64,000 bases of DNA, taken from the NCBI GenBank assembly GCA_002205965.3, contig NADL03000629.1, positions 1,736,001-1,800,000 on the forward strand, read 5' to 3'. The notes under the pieces were generated by a model that had not been told where the DNA came from, searched no databases, and saw only the letters and a program-made list of their open reading frames with translations. This stretch comes from Kappaphycus alvarezii (taxonomy: Eukaryota > Rhodophyta > Florideophyceae > Gigartinales > Solieriaceae). Position 1 is the stretch's first letter. Every line of letters begins with the position of its first letter. Made by a program: the position numbers and the translations under genes. Positions 21,070-34,540 of this stretch are shown here, one piece after another.

Positions 21070-21490
21070 TAGAGACCGAATGTAATTATATCTAATATCC
21101 ACTTGTTTATTTCTCCGGAAGTCGGAGATGTCTGTTGCCCACCTAATATATCCTATATTTTCTTAGAAAATAGTTTTGGGCTGCTTCTGTTCTATACCGA
21201 GGTACTGCAGTAAATTTCGAAGCCAAAAAACTTCATTTCCAGCGATAGATAGGCTAAAATACTCTGCTCAGTAGTTTACAACGTGATAGACTTTTGCTTG
21301 ATGCTTTTCCAAGCAATGGGCTCCCCATCTAAGAATATAACATATCCACTGGTGGATTCCCCGTCTGCTCCTGATGCACAGTCAGCATCTGCGTAGGCTT
21401 CTATCGCAAATTTGTTCGTACTTAAACTGAGAACAAAATTTGACGTTCCCTGTAGATACCTAAAAATTCGCGTAACACCCTGACACCCTG
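21070..21490 (-). pseudogene. Ty1/copia RNase H domain
   Basis: Minus-strand text GVTRIFRYLQGTSNFVLSLS, then AIEAYADADCASGADGESTSGYVIFLDGEPIAWKS, is the copia RNase H start: the Y-x-D-A-D motif with its catalytic Asp is intact. A TAA interrupts just before TTEQSI, where the catalytic Glu would fall (the family has E in 'S-T-x-E-A-E'). It follows RT directly. Confidence 0.8.
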
Positions 21491-22450
21491 TCAGTGAACT
21501 GGTATAGGTTGGCTGACATGCCGACTTATGATATTAAATGCGTTTCCGAGACCTAGCACCGCCCTGGTGCTGCGATATAGACTGCTTCCGATGGCCCACC
21601 TGTATGGTATGTTAGAAATCTCTGTCCTCTCTGCATCTTTAGGAGGTTGCTTGATTGTCAATTCATGTAGCATTGAAGGATTCATCAGAGTACTAACTGC
21701 TTTGCAGTCTTGCATGCTGAATTTTTCCAAAAACGTTTTCGTATACCCTGACTCTAATAGATAGTAGTCACCATTTATGTATTTTTCAATTTTTACGTTG
21801 AAGAAATAGCTCACAGGTCCCAAATCCTTAATATTGAATGAATATATAAGCTGATACTTGAGATTTTAAGCAGCTTCGTTGATCGAGATATAATTGGTAT
21901 GTCATCAACATAGACGATGATAATGGCAAGTCCTATTTCGTTCTTGTACATGAATGTGCTTTCAGTATATGGTACTGGCTTAATTCAAATTTTAATTAAT
22001 TTAGCTTTAAAATAAAAATAACATATTTGTGGGCTTGCTTTAAGACATATATGCTTCTCTTCAACTTGCACACGTGATTGGAAAATTTTGGTTCTCAAAT
22101 CCTCGAGGTATTGACATGTATATATCCTCAAAAATTCGCCAGTGATATCCATATGATGTACTTGGGCATTCTGTCCACCAGCGATGAAAGCGCTGTACGT
22201 ATTGTAGTAGATTCAAGGGTGGATGAGAAGGTATTCTCAACTTTACGTTGCAAACGTCCGAGAGCTACTAATCTAGCTTCGTAATTTGAAATAGTGTGGT
22301 CAGGATTTCTTTTGATTCGTAGCACAAATTTCGAAGGTAGAAAATTCACTCCCATCGGCCTTGGAGCAATTTCCGAGGTGCCTTTCTATTTGAGTTATTC
22401 TAGTTCCGTTACTAAAGCCTTCATGCAGATGGCTAATCGAGCTTGTCAGG
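21491..22450 (-). pseudogene. Ty1/copia reverse transcriptase
   Basis: Frames on the minus strand give LPSKFVLRIKRNPDHTISNY with EARLVALGRLQ (22128-22355), the RVT_2 fingers segment. YVDD, the catalytic box, is intact at 21901-21912. Then come FFNVKIEKY, YLLESGYTKTFLEKFSM and PYRWAIGSSLYRSTRAVLGL (21491-21823), the RT C-terminus. Stops, a frameshift and a missing piece separate the segments, so it cannot be translated as one enzyme. Confidence 0.85.
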
Positions 22451-22559
22451 TGCTTCCTTCTTCATCACTGTAGTGGCTGCAAAAATGTTTTTCTGAACCT
22501 TACTACCGGCTTGAGTAGGAGACCTTCGTCTTAAGTTTGTAGCTCCAGGGTCAATGACT

Positions 22560-23700
22560 TCATTCGCTTGAACCTGTGAAGGTAGTGGAAAATTCTCGAG
22601 ACTAAAGCCTTCAATGGATATGTTTGCTAATGAATTGGATTCCCCATTATTGCTCTGTTGCTGCGGATGTTTTTCAAAAACTGAGAAGTGGTCCGAATCG
22701 CTCTCATTAAATTCAAAAGTATCCTTTGGTTCATTTTCAATATTATGAGTGCAGGATCAGTCAATGGGTAGCCCGAAAAAACGTTCTCATTAAACTTACA
22801 GTGCCTTATAATAGCAATATGTTGATTTCTAGGATTGAAAACTCTGTACACGTTTGTCCCACCTTTTCCCATTAGCAGCATTGGATGTGCACGTTCGTCT
22901 AGTTTGATACTCTGTGATTTAACGCTCGTAAAATAAGCTTCAGAGCTGAATGTTTTTATGCTACATAGGTCAGGAGTTTTTCCAGTAAGAGCTTGATAAT
23001 TTGTTTCAACATTAATTTGATTCTGGTGTATAAACTTTTGTATATGATCGGCTTGCATTAATGCCTCTCCTCAGAACTGAGATGTTAAGTTTGCCTGCAC
23101 AACATAGCGCGTACCCTTTCCATAAGAGTTCGATTCAATCTCTCAGACACTCCGTTTGACTGAGGATTATACGCAGCAGTAAAACGGTGTTGAATTACGT
23201 TCAGGCAGCAGAAGTTCTGGAACTTCTTATTCTTAAATTCCCCACAATTGTCTGTGTGTAATGTTTTGGTCCAAATACCATTTTGAGTTTTGAGTAAATT
23301 GTAGAACATAGTGAATGCTCCATATGAATCACTCTTCTTCCTTAGGAGGTTCACTCAGACATGTCTAGACGCAAATCGGTAAAAGTAATGAAATATGTAG
23401 CTTCGCTCCAAGTGAGATTGGGCAACGGCCCGCATATGACGGGAACAAAATGTCTCCCACTGTCCCACTGAATGATTACCAGTACGCAGTGTTCCCTTGT
23501 AACTACTTCTTGTTTGTTTTCCTTCAGTGCACGGTTTACAGTGCACTACGTCTGGTTTATCACGTAGGTGTATCTATCTGACATTATTGTTCACTTCCAT
23601 GCCGGAGATGGTTTTGGAACTGAGATGTCCAAGCCTCCTGTGCCAAACACTGGTGGGTGAGCTTCTGCTATTCTGGTACCCGAATCTTTTAGTATTAAAT
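22560..23700 (-). pseudogene. Ty1/copia integrase
   Basis: In order: the GAG-pre-integrase zinc end CKPCTEGKQTRSSYKG (near 23520), then core text LHTDNCGEFKNKKFQNF (catalytic Asp at 23252), AAYNPQSNGVSERLNRTL (catalytic Glu at 23144) and MERVRAML. After a short break the C-terminal part follows: YQALTGKTPDLCSIKTFSSE, KGGTNVYRVFNP and CKFNENVF (22627-23058). The order zinc, core, C-terminal region, then RT is diagnostic of copia rather than gypsy. The first catalytic Asp region is frame-shifted near 23400. Confidence 0.85.
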
Positions 23701-23713
23701 TGGAAACATATAG

Positions 23714-24090
23714 TCAATCATTATTAAGCGAATCAATTACAACTGACTTGTTGGTCCTGTTGTCGAAGAATTTAAACATTCCACGTTCCAAAATGTCTGT
23801 TAAGTCATTTCGGTAAAGGGCACTTACCGAAATTAAATTAATTCCAAGCCCTGGTACATAGACAAAGCTGTTTAGACGGATCCATTTCTTCTGATTGTAG
23901 AAATCATCACATAGCATAAAATCTATTCTAAACACTTTTGTACTCTGTAAAACGCTTTCATCCCCAAGGGACACCTGGTTAACATACGGTTCTAATGGTT
24001 GAAATAATTTATTACTGTGACACACTTGATGTGTCGCTCCGCTATCCACAATAAATTGCGCAGCACTGAACGACTTATGAACCATTTTGG
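23714..24090 (-). pseudogene. Ty1/copia aspartic protease and GAG-pre-integrase
   Basis: A 123-residue open frame with FIVDSGATHQVCHS; the catalytic Asp codon is at 24044-24046, and D-S-G-A is intact. It continues through SFVYVPGLGINLISVSAL, the conserved end of the copia protease, into GAG-pre-integrase text (FKFFDNRTN). The enzyme would process the polyprotein in particles. This is the longest undamaged part of the element. Confidence 0.85.
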
Positions 24091-24099
24091 TGAGAATTT

Positions 24100-24980
24100 C
24101 TTTTGCAAGAGCAAATCTGGGCTTTGGATTATTAGGATAGGATCCTTCCTTTGTATTATATTTCTTTCTCTGTGTAACTTTTTGGTTCCTTTTCCCGTTG
24201 CTAGAAGTATACTAATTTCTATAGGAGCCTTGTTGAGCTCCATAATGTGTCTGATTAAGTGTGCTTTTGTATTTTCAGTTATAATAACCAATTCTTTGAT
24301 AGTTTTTGTACTTATTGTTACTGGCGAAAACTGCACTTGCTCCTGAAGAAGAGCCTTGGAAAATTTTCCTTATATTCATCAATCAATCTTGTAGTGACAG
24401 ATTCCCAAGTAGTATTAACTTCTTCCATCGTCCTGATGGCAGCAATAGTAGCGAGAAATTCCTCACATTCCTTTAGTGAAGCTAGCAAAATTGATACTTG
24501 TAGGAGATCAGTAAAGTTTGACCCGCGTTTTCTAGCTTGGTGAATGAGGTTTCCAAATCAACAATGGAGTCGCTTAGGCCCTCTCCGAAATTGTGGATCT
24601 TTGAGAATATTTAATTAAGAATTATTTGCTTGTTGGTAATAGTTTTGGCGGCATATCTAGCCGAAAGTTTATCCCACATCACTTTGGAGTCCTTAGAAAA
24701 TTTTTGAACTACGTTCACTGGCTTGTCCCGAAGAAACAAAATCATAAGTGCGGATGATTTGCTCAGCCTCTTATCAAAGCTAGCCTGAAGTTCGGAGGCC
24801 TTTTCCGTTTCATTACTCTGCCTAACCTCTTCTCCTGTAACAATTGACGCAAAATTTTTAGTTACCAAAACAGCTTTAATTCTTAATTTTCAGAGATAGA
24901 AACTGTCGGTGGCCTTCCCATTGGATTTGAAAATGGTAATTTTGTCATCTTTGTCTTCAATAATCGCGATGGTACCACTG
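24100..24980 (-). pseudogene. Ty1/copia gag (UBN2-like)
   Basis: Text on the minus strand: DKITIFKSNGKATDSFYL, then KLRIKAVLVTKNFASIV, then ASFDKRLSKSSALMILFLRD, VMWDKLSARYAAKT, and a stop followed by FGEGLSDSIVDLETSFTKLE. This follows copia gag (short capsid, 'W-x-x-L...Y'). A zinc knuckle before the protease cannot be read. At least two stops are present. Confidence 0.75.
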
Positions 24981-24984
24981 AAAG

Positions 24985-27900
24985 AACGAAATGTTACGCA
25001 AAATGAAGCTTTAATCAGATATAGTATATATTCATTTTATGAATATTTTTTCTTTTAGCCCGTGATGTAGTCATGCATTTATTCCCCTGGTCGTGTAAGA
25101 TAAGACCATCTCAAGCTCTGCTCGAATTAAGTCTGAATCAATTGTAATTAGTCGCCATCAATAAAAACCATAGACTTGTCAATTAAGCGGACGTAACTTG
25201 ATAAAAAATGATCACAAGAACAAGAAAATATATCTAATTGACAGAAGGTTCCCTGTCACTTGGTCAGTTTGATTCAGTCTCAGTCAATATTTTGTAATGG
25301 AGGCGGTCACTACGAGACGTAATATGCTGAAGGAGGGATTGATGGTGATAATGTGAGGCAGGAGTATTCATGACGGTTTCTGAAGCGAGCAGAGGCCCGT
25401 TGACTGATGAAGAAAGTGTTTTTCCCAATGGTCTATTCGTTTTTGCCATGAATGTGATCTGAAAACAGACTAACATTTGATGAGAAAGAGTGTGCAATAT
25501 TCGATAATTTTATAAGGCGTTCTGCAAGTGTAAAAAAGTTTTACAGGGAGAATAGTAAAAGAAATAATAGCGAATTCAAAGACACTTTCTTCATGGTGTC
25601 CTTCCTATTCAATTTTACTGCACTACATCTAGTCAGTACTTATATGATTTCAGGTCGTACTGAGAACGTTGGAAAGGATGAATTCTACGCGAATGGTAGC
25701 TGGCCAACGGCGAAATAATTTGAGATCGTGCGAATAAAATTTATCCCTCTTGCCAATACAGTACAGCTGTATGCCAGAAATCGTGTTGCATGAAAATATT
25801 TCGATTCGTGATAACTGTACAGCACAGAGTAAAGTACAGTTTTATAAATTGCATCGCACCAGAGAGTGTGACATCCGTAAGCCCTAAAGTACTGTAAATT
25901 ACTGCACGCCAACTTACCCACACACCGGAATTCTCTGTAAGCGGTACACCTTCATGTACTGTACTCTATAACTCATTCATTCACTTTTACTAATAGGTTG
26001 ATCGAACTACAAGCATGAGAGACTGGTAGGCACTCGTCAATGTTCCGACATGTTTGGCATCAAAACATTCACTGAGAAGAAGTAGTTGATAAAGGAAAGA
26101 CTAAGCATGCAAGATAAAATAGATTCTGGAGCTTTTAGACGGTAATTAATGGGGTGATGTAGGTATTGCAAGTCAGAGCGGGATCAGTTGGAAAAAATAA
26201 AAACTTAGAAGTGAATATGAGCTTGAGAATGCATGAAATGGCTAGAACAATCTGAAGGGCCGTGTTTCTTTTGTATGATACTGTCAGTGGATACGTGTTT
26301 AGCCAAGAAGAAATCAAACCGATATGTCGAGATCATACGAAATATGACTTTTTCTGCCCAATATTTCTGTAAATATGAGAAATAATTATCTTGTTAAAGG
26401 GTATTGCACTACCCAAATGTTCTATTCTTCCTCTAATCAATTTTTTAACTCCAAATTAAGCCTTAAATAATTAACTGAACATTTCAGAATCGCACACACC
26501 GTAGTCAATACTTTGATGCTGTCGTAAAAATATTCTATACGGTAGGAAAAATAAGGCTTTTTATGTCCCCTAAATTTAGTCGACTTTCACTTCTAAGAAA
26601 ATCGAATAAAAGTATTCGATCGTTCTCATACCACAATAGTATTTTTATGTATTTGATCTCGTGACAACTATTCTAAAAATAGTAACAAGTGTGTTTTCAT
26701 CAACTGAAATATACTGTAGGGCTTCAGTATTGTTAATTTACGAATTTTTCAAGTGCTAATTAATAAAGTTAGTTATGAAGCACGCCCGGAAAATATTGAA
26801 TAATAAAAACCAGCTCAAAATGTTGTAATCATTGAGCTGGAATTCATGAAAGAGGTTATAATCACGGAAGCAAATTAATCCGTTTTTTCAATACATGTTA
26901 GGAGTATGAGAATGTACTAAACTCTTGTCAGTGAGTTCCATCGGTTCCTAATGACTCAAAAAGTGATTGGTACCTTCTTTTTGTGACTGATACGCAAAAG
27001 ATGGCGGAATCTTAGATAATTACTAGAAATACTCTAGTACCTTTCCAACTACTTGATGACTAAAACAATTATCAGAAACATCGTTAAATATCTTTCTTTC
27101 ATACATATATGAAAACTGTGATTTTCGTCATAAATTTGCCATTCACAAATCATTATCGTCCTAAAACTTATTCTAAGTATTTCATTCAATAAACGATTTA
27201 TGAACGCTTAATTTGGCCCTTTGAAAAATTTTTTGTTCGAAGTCTCATGGACAAAATATTAAGACAAAAATAGTTATCTCTTTTGTGTTATCAAATTACA
27301 ATTTTACAAGGGAGTAAACTATTTTTACCTTTAATACGATATTAAAAATTCTCAAAAATGCAACAAAACTTTGCGAAAAAGCCGCTTAAAATATTAGTAC
27401 ATCAGTTACTGAAAGTAGAACTCTCATCAAAAGGCTGAATATTTTCCGCTTCAATCTTTTTTATAGAATTACCGTAATGAAATCCGGAAAAAGCCTAATC
27501 TTGACCTTCTATAATATTGAAACCCATTAAATCCCCTCATGTCATATAGAGGACCGAAAATTATGAAAAACATGCAATTTTCCATGGAAAATACGTTCTA
27601 CTCGACAAAAACACTTTGACCAAAATTGTAAGTCGAACCCAGAATATTTTCTTCTCCAGACCAAATTTACATTGCGGAAATGCAAAGAAGATATTTTTCT
27701 TAATGAAAATTAGAGAAATTCCCACAAAATGGACCAGGGCCACCGCCGGATGGAAAATAGGAAATCAGTGCCAATATTTTCACAAATGATTGGAAAATCA
27801 CCCGAAATTTCCCAGCCAATACTGTTATCTACGTGAATGAAGGTATGAGAGAAGATAGTTTCACTTTTCTAGTTGACTGAATTTCCTTGATGATTTATGC

Positions 27901-30900
27901 GAATTCTCCGAATAGAATTAGAGCATCAAACTACTGAATTCCGAACAGAATGGCTATCAAATATGGGCAAATTATTCAGAACTAACTTCTTCTATTAACG
28001 AGTCGAAAGAAAACCATTCAGATATAGTTTCGACCAAAACAGCCTCAATTAATACGACTGACGCCAACAAGGGGTAGGTTTATTCTGAACACATGAACGT
28101 TATAAAGTAATAAACCCGTAGCTCTTAACTTATTCAAGAATTTTAACTACTCTTGCATTAAGGTTAAAAGGATTTAATGCAGTCCAGCAATGTTGAAAAG
28201 ATCAATGCTGGAGTTGAAATAGGGTGCCTGAAAACATATCTTAAGATACTTAATTCAGTAATTGAGAGCGTGCACAGAACGTACCTAGATTTAATTAATC
28301 ATGTCATGATTAATTCTTTCATGTAAGAATTCAATAATAAATCAACAAAAATTTTCTTCTAAGGTTAAATTTTTAGCACTGCTCTTTAGTGATTTCGCAC
28401 ACTAATGTAGCCTTTTTTATTGTTTGAGTATATTACTGGATAAAATGTTTTTTAAACACTTCCACACAGTCCCTTTACAAGAAATTTTCCTCGTTTATTT
28501 TACGGGAACTTCTATATGCTTATTCGTCAGGTATCGTAAGGAGGTTTTATTATGACGCCATTTGGTACTGAACTGGTGGCATACTGCTAGGTAGGAATAT
28601 AGTCAGCAAGTTTATATATCATAGACATGGAGCCTGAAATAGGTTCCAACTAACTGCAAATAAATGCATCTGAACTGACTTCGTGTTTTCCAAATCTAAA
28701 ATTTAATTTTAAATCCATTTAGACCGCTGCTCATTTTCCTATGACAATATTTAGAGTGAGAGAAGTATAGTTTCCATGTGAACAGTTATTTGCCGTTATT
28801 ATGTGTCAAAAATGACGATGCGCTGTCATTTGTGACATCCTGTCCCTGTCCACATGAAAATGTGTACATAATTTTTGAATTTTTTTGGTCCATATATCTC
28901 TTTTTTTATCTGTACTAATTTCATTGCTTGTAAAAGGACATCATGAAATATTTTTCTGACCGGTTCAATAAATTAAACGTTTTGTTCTTTATGCTAAAAA
29001 ACATCGCTAGTGCTGAAATACACTTATCGTGTAGCTTTGAAATATATTAATGAATTTCATGCCAATGACGTGACCCAAAAACTTATTCGCACAAACTCTT
29101 CCTTATTTTACGACCTACTGTGTAATATTCCTGCCTATTTGTACATAGAGTGCCAATAGAAAAAACGTATTTTTACTAAAAACATTAGCCCTTTACTTTG
29201 TCCTTACATGAGGACATTTTCCCATATACACTAGGGATATGTAGTATCATCACCTCGAGTCGTACAGAGAGTGAGCTCCAAGACTCAAAATAGGGTTACC
29301 AGGTTAGGCAAATGGGCTGTCCACATTCCCTTCCTTATTGGTGTATCGATTTCGTTATATTTCTCTGCACAGGAGCTTATTATAATATCTTGGGATTACT
29401 AGATTCATTGAAACGAAAATTTTATAATCAATGCGCACGACATATCACGGTATTGATTTTGGAGGTGACAAAAAAATTCATCTCCAATGCGGAGAGCCAG
29501 TCCATATATACCCGTTTCGTCGGCCTTTATTTTTCCTCCTATTCTGAGAATTGTTTAAAGAGGTAGAGAGGGTCTCGATGAGGTGGAGTAATGAAATTAC
29601 ATTGATATAAACATGTTATCTTTGAATATTGGTCCATTACGTGGTACCAGTAAAAACAAATTTCCAAATGCGTCCAGAAGCTACTGCGTATTTTCGTACC
29701 CTAGGTGTACTCTAATCACACTTCTTCACACGATTAGAGGCTTTAGAGGGAAACACTGCTTTATCTGAAAGCTAGATAAACATTTTCAGCATTATAACAG
29801 CTCTCTAACGTCCGTAAAAGATAAGATGGCCCACAGGACATGTTCAGATCATATTGTTCCCGTATGGACCATATATGGCAGTACGGTTCCTCGATATCGA
29901 TTCCCTACCAGAGTTACTAGGGCGTAAAAGTCCTCACAAATACCTCACAAATATCATCGAGTTTATAGGAACAAACCGCTTTGTGGGAAACATGGGACGC
30001 CATCTGCTGTTTAAGGATATCGATTTGTTTGTTTCGATGGGTTTGGAGAGATTTGTGGTAGGACTGAGAGCACTCGAAGGTCACATAGGCTGAAAAAATA
30101 ATAGATGTTTTGTATGATTTCATAACATAAAATGTCAACGAGATACGGTTGAAATTAATATTTTTTCCATAGAAACACCCTAGGAGTGTGAGTGTTGTGA
30201 ACTGAAATCCAATGCGTCTAAAGCAGAGATTCAAAAGATTCTAAAGCAGAACCGTATCTCACATAACCTGTCTGTAGAAACCTTTACGTAGTAAATATAC
30301 CTAAAGAAAGTTACCAATGTCTACTAATATTAGTAGAAGAGACGGGCTTTTCTGAAGGACACCTATTCTTGGAATATAAGATTTTTTCTGTAGAAAAACC
30401 CTATAAAACAATTATGGTTCATTATAGCTGGCCCAATTACTTCTAGACTTCCATTGTCGACCTCAATTCACTTTTTAAATGATGGACCTACATTTGAGGT
30501 AACTATTTAATCATACGCAAAGTTACAAACAGTTAGTTTTAGTAAGAATTCTCCCCTTCGGGACGGTAAATTCACATGCAGAGAACCCGAGGAGATGTAT
30601 GTAAGACATTAACTTCACTTTAATTCCTTTTTAAGTCTCCCTGGAGCTATATTGATATCATAATGAGTGTTATCCGCCTTCTGGCTAATATTTTTAAAGT
30701 TAAATGATAATTCGATAATTTTGGATTTTGCCCTTCCCCGAGCGTGGACCTTATATCCGCGATAATGTGTGAAATTATTTCGTCGAAATCAATATATTTC
30801 GATATAAAGTATCTTCACTTTTTCACTCTTCCCTGTGTATTTTTTCTTTTCTTCGGTTCCCTCACCTTTTACGGTTTATTTCACAGTATTTTATCAATTT

Positions 30901-32540
30901 TCCAAGTTCATTTCTTCTAAACTAGCTCTGATGTTCTGAATCTTATTTTTAATTATATTGTTTTGCTTGACAACGGAGGGCCGTCGAACCTTGTCACTAA
31001 CTTTTCAATAGTTTTTCCTATACATTTACATGAGATGCTTCTCATTAACATCTTTTTCGGAAATAATTGGAAAAGGAAAGGCTTAAGCTTGCCGTTATAC
31101 TTGAAAATCCGCAAATGCGAAAATATTTGAGTACTATCTTTTGCTCCCTATCTCTCTCTCATTGGGTTATCTTACGTCTGTACATTTTTTTTCTATATAT
31201 TTTCCTTCCTAAATTTCATTATTTCCCTCCACGCTGATTTTTATCATACCATACTCCTTTGTTTGTTAACCTAACCGTAGATATTTGTAATCCGTATTTT
31301 TAGTATGTTATCATCTCGTGAAGTATGGTTAGGTCTCCTAATAACTACTTAAGATGACGAAAGTCAACTCAGTGGTTACTTTTGGAGTCCTTGTTTATTA
31401 CCAGGAGGCTGTAGATAACGAAATAGATAACGTTTTCAATATAAAGCATGTATAAAAAATAATCCATAAAATAGTGCTACAGACAAAGTTTTTCATTTTT
31501 GCGGATTGGCCGCACAAGTTTCCCTTTCAGGACCCTGAAATTGACACTAGAAATAAATAGGTACCATTTCATCACCTGGTGTTCGAATTGGCCCGCGTGA
31601 CAGAACGGTAAAGCCGAAAAGTATGGCAGCTATGGTTTGGTTTCAATTAGATATAGAAAAATGACACCTGAATATACTACCTATTGCAAATACATTATAT
31701 AAATGCACTGCTCGCATCGACTTTAGTTCTGGGTCTCAGGTTTCTAGGCTTCAAGAAAAACATTGTGTTAAATCTGCCCTATTGCTAGCATAAATTGTAG
31801 CTGAAAATCAAACCGCCCTTCTCATATCGAAATAAAAGCAAAATTTTGCTTTCCATGCCTCTTCCTCGTTGATAAGATTAAGCTGCATCCTCTAATAACA
31901 GTTTTTCCATAAGGAGAAAATCTACTTTCCGGTACATTGATAGTCAACTATACGATATTTAAAGTAGTGTATGACCGGGTTAGACTATACTTAATTTTCA
32001 AATATCGCAGAAGTATATGCATGAGTATTGTTAATGTGTTGAGACATGTGATAAATGATTAGGATTTACAATGATACATATAAATAAAGTGCAGAAATAT
32101 ATATGTATTTGTATACTGTATGTTTTTTAAATTTTGCAGTGTATGAACGAGTGGAACTATATTTGTCTTTCACACACTGCAAAAGTTTGTCAAGATACAC
32201 GGTTATCATCGTTCACGTAATACAGAGTACGACAAAGTTTTACTGTACCTCAGATTTCCATACATTTCAGTAACGTACCTTAAACTGTACATGTTTTCAT
32301 GGCATTGGAGAACCATATATATGACATGACCCCTCTATTAACAAAGTTACAATGGTCCGGTTCATTTTGTCTCCGCACCCGCTTATGCAAATTGTATCCA
32401 TACTCTAATTTGCCAAAAAAGACGTCCATTCCTGATCATATGAATCTGAACAAGTTGAAATGACTAGAAGGGATGCTTAAGACACTGTTGAATCAAAGGA
32501 ACCAGGGCTGGAACATGTTATGATAGAACCTAACCTAGTT
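24985..32540. other. AT-rich region with no supportable gene
   Basis: About 7.5 kb of AT-rich sequence where frames rarely exceed 85 codons and none shows a family motif. Short frames at 29312-29566, 29854-30093 and 25264-25497 are open but unrecognised. TACAG/TACTG words occur at 25755-25980. The base composition differs from the GC-richer transposon fragments on both sides. It may be very old repeat sequence or true intergenic DNA. Confidence 0.5.
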
Positions 32541-32689
32541 TCCTCGTCATCTCGTACGAAATGAATTCAGATATTAGCATCAGGAATAAAAACAGCCATG
32601 AGGACGAGGTAAATAATAGAAACACGTAAAACGCGGCTTTCGACAAGTTATCTATTTGGATACGCGAAAAATACGACTTATTATCTGGG

Positions 32690-33170
32690 CTCGCTACTCC
32701 TCCATCTGATATGATTTGGACAATTGCTGGGACGAGATGCTGAAAATTTTAGGAGAGAGTTGAAGAAATTCGTGAAGGCTGAGAGAATACTACGGAGATA
32801 ATTACAGGCACTATTCGACTCCGGGTCATTCCCGACAATCATATCCACAGATGGTTGGGGAACTTGGCCTCAACATCCTCCGAACCACTAGATGGATACA
32901 TGGCCTCGCAGAGAGGACTGTATATCACTGCTTGGGGACTATCTAGAAAGTTTCAGTATTCTTCACCAGATTGAGGATGATTCTGAATTTCCGCGGAATA
33001 CAGGACCTTCCTTTTGACAAAATTATAGGATGCACGACAGTGGAGCAATTAGGAACTTTTACCCTATACAAGTACCTAATTGATTCACTGAGAAGATTTG
33101 AACCCCCACATCCCGTATACTTAGGAAATAAAATAATAATAGGTGGAAAGCAAGTAAGATAAATTTCGAC
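32690..33170 (+). pseudogene. Ty3/gypsy retropepsin (third gypsy relic)
   Basis: ALFDSGSFPTIIS has the aspartic-protease active site, with the catalytic Asp codon at 32817-32819. It is followed by VYHCLGTI, then FTRLRMILNFRGIQDLPFDKIIGCTTVEQLGTF (32940-33065), the DLPFDxIIG flap-distal motif of gypsy proteases. The later frame runs to 33162. A stop before KVSVFF breaks it. It is collinear with 9350-9800. Confidence 0.65.
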
Positions 33171-33639
33171 TATGACAGAGGAACGGGCTCGGAAGTAAGG
33201 AGAGAAAATTGCAAGGACTACACCTCCGACGCCAAAAGCGAAGATGCTGAAGTTAAGATAGAAAAGGAAGAACCAGACTAAAATAAAGAGAAGATTATGA
33301 ACTTCGCTTGCGGTGGTTCCGATTTCTGCGACAGCACAGACGGAGATAGGAACATATTTACGGGTAAAATCTACGATTACGAAGCATTATAAAAGGACCG
33401 TAGCCTAGCTAGCGAGGAAAAAAAGAGAACGATAAAACCAAGGAGATGAAATATTGAATGCCTGTGAAGAAGCTGCCTACAATTTTTAGTTAAACTCAAC
33501 TGACTCGAATCATAGATTGGGCAATTTCTATTGCGTAAAGGACACTCTATACATCAACACTCTACATTATAACTGAGGATACCCGTAAGCACTCTATCTT
33601 TCATAATTTAATCGTGAGTGCCAAGCGTCCGAACCAAAC

Positions 33640-34288
33640 GATGTCGACACAGAAGAGCCTCTCTGACTAGCATTCAAATAGAAACAACAGCCAGAAATCT
33701 TTGATAGGAAATCAGAAAAGCTCGAATTCATTCATCACAAAATGCAGCACCTTTCTCTCCCCATAGCGGATTAAATTGACGCGGTGCTTCCACAAACGGC
33801 ATGATTGCTTGGAATGCATGGGATCTACGACTGTCCAAAGTTCCTGTCACGAATTCATTTCAGATCTCTAATAACGATCCGATTTATCATAGGACAAGAG
33901 TTCAAGCACCGAAGTAATGAGGAATCATACGAAAAAGTCTCTAGTTTGATACAAAATGGAATTATAAATCCGACCTCTTCAGATTGGTATTACGGTCCAG
34001 ATTAAGCAGAGCTCATCAAAATAGTCCTATCTTGTAGTGCTTGTCCGAAAGAAAGATGTTAACTCGATAATTTTTGTTAAAGATTGTCTAATCAACCATA
34101 GAATAGTGCTTAGCCGATTTACTATCCAAAATATGAAAGAGAAATTGAAAAATTGAAAGGAAGGCGGTAACGTACACCCATAGATTTTGACAAGGGCTGT
34201 CGGAAGATTCCAGTATCCGAAAAGCCAAAGACCTGGTGATCTTTACCTGTAAAGTAGGGATTTTATGGTTCGAGTTGTTGTACTGCCA
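33640..34288 (+). pseudogene. Ty3/gypsy RT, N-terminal half (split by insertion)
   Basis: EEFKHR-type text leads to SYEKVSSLIQNGIINPTSSDWYYGP (33925-34000), the gypsy RT lead-in 'V-x-x-L-x-x-x-GII-x-P-S-x-S-x-W'. Broken frames follow with SRFTIQNM, then KIPVSEKPKTW, then FMVRVVVLP, where the family has 'FRVMPFGL'. RT text stops at 34288 and resumes at 35694 with FGHLNTPLS. Confidence 0.65.
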
Positions 34289-34303
34289 ACAGTACGACCA
34301 CAA

Positions 34304-34398
34304 AATTGGCTCCTGAGAGCCATGTGCAGTACTGTATATGGCCTCAAATTTGGATCACGCGAGCTATGTACAGTGTCTTGCATGGCTCTGAGCCAAAT
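34304..34398. repeat. hairpin at the 5' end of the RT insertion
   Basis: AATTGGCTC-ctg-AGAGCCATG (34304-34324) pairs with CATGGCTCTGAGCCAAAT (34381-34398), with about 16 paired bases and a small bulge. The loop is 56 nt. Confidence 0.55.
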
Positions 34399-34532
34399 AT
34401 TGTGAATAGCGCACTACAACACAGTGCGACAAGCACAAAAATAGAGCTAAAAAGTACTGTAGAGGCTACTTTGTATCTGTACTCTATGTTTTTAGTACTA
34501 TCTAGCGTATTTTGATAATTCTGAGTTTTCTG

Positions 34533-34540
34533 TATAAATA
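34533..34540 (+). promoter_or_regulatory. TATA box of the inserted element
   Basis: TATAAATA, followed by a 130-base A/C-rich leader containing repeated caca and accacc words, then the ORF at 34686. The spacing suits a core promoter. Confidence 0.4.

Noticed and set aside
31575..31650. Possible tRNA-like segment with a gttcgaatt box
   Set aside because: No matching A box at the right distance and no acceptor or anticodon stem pairing could be found.
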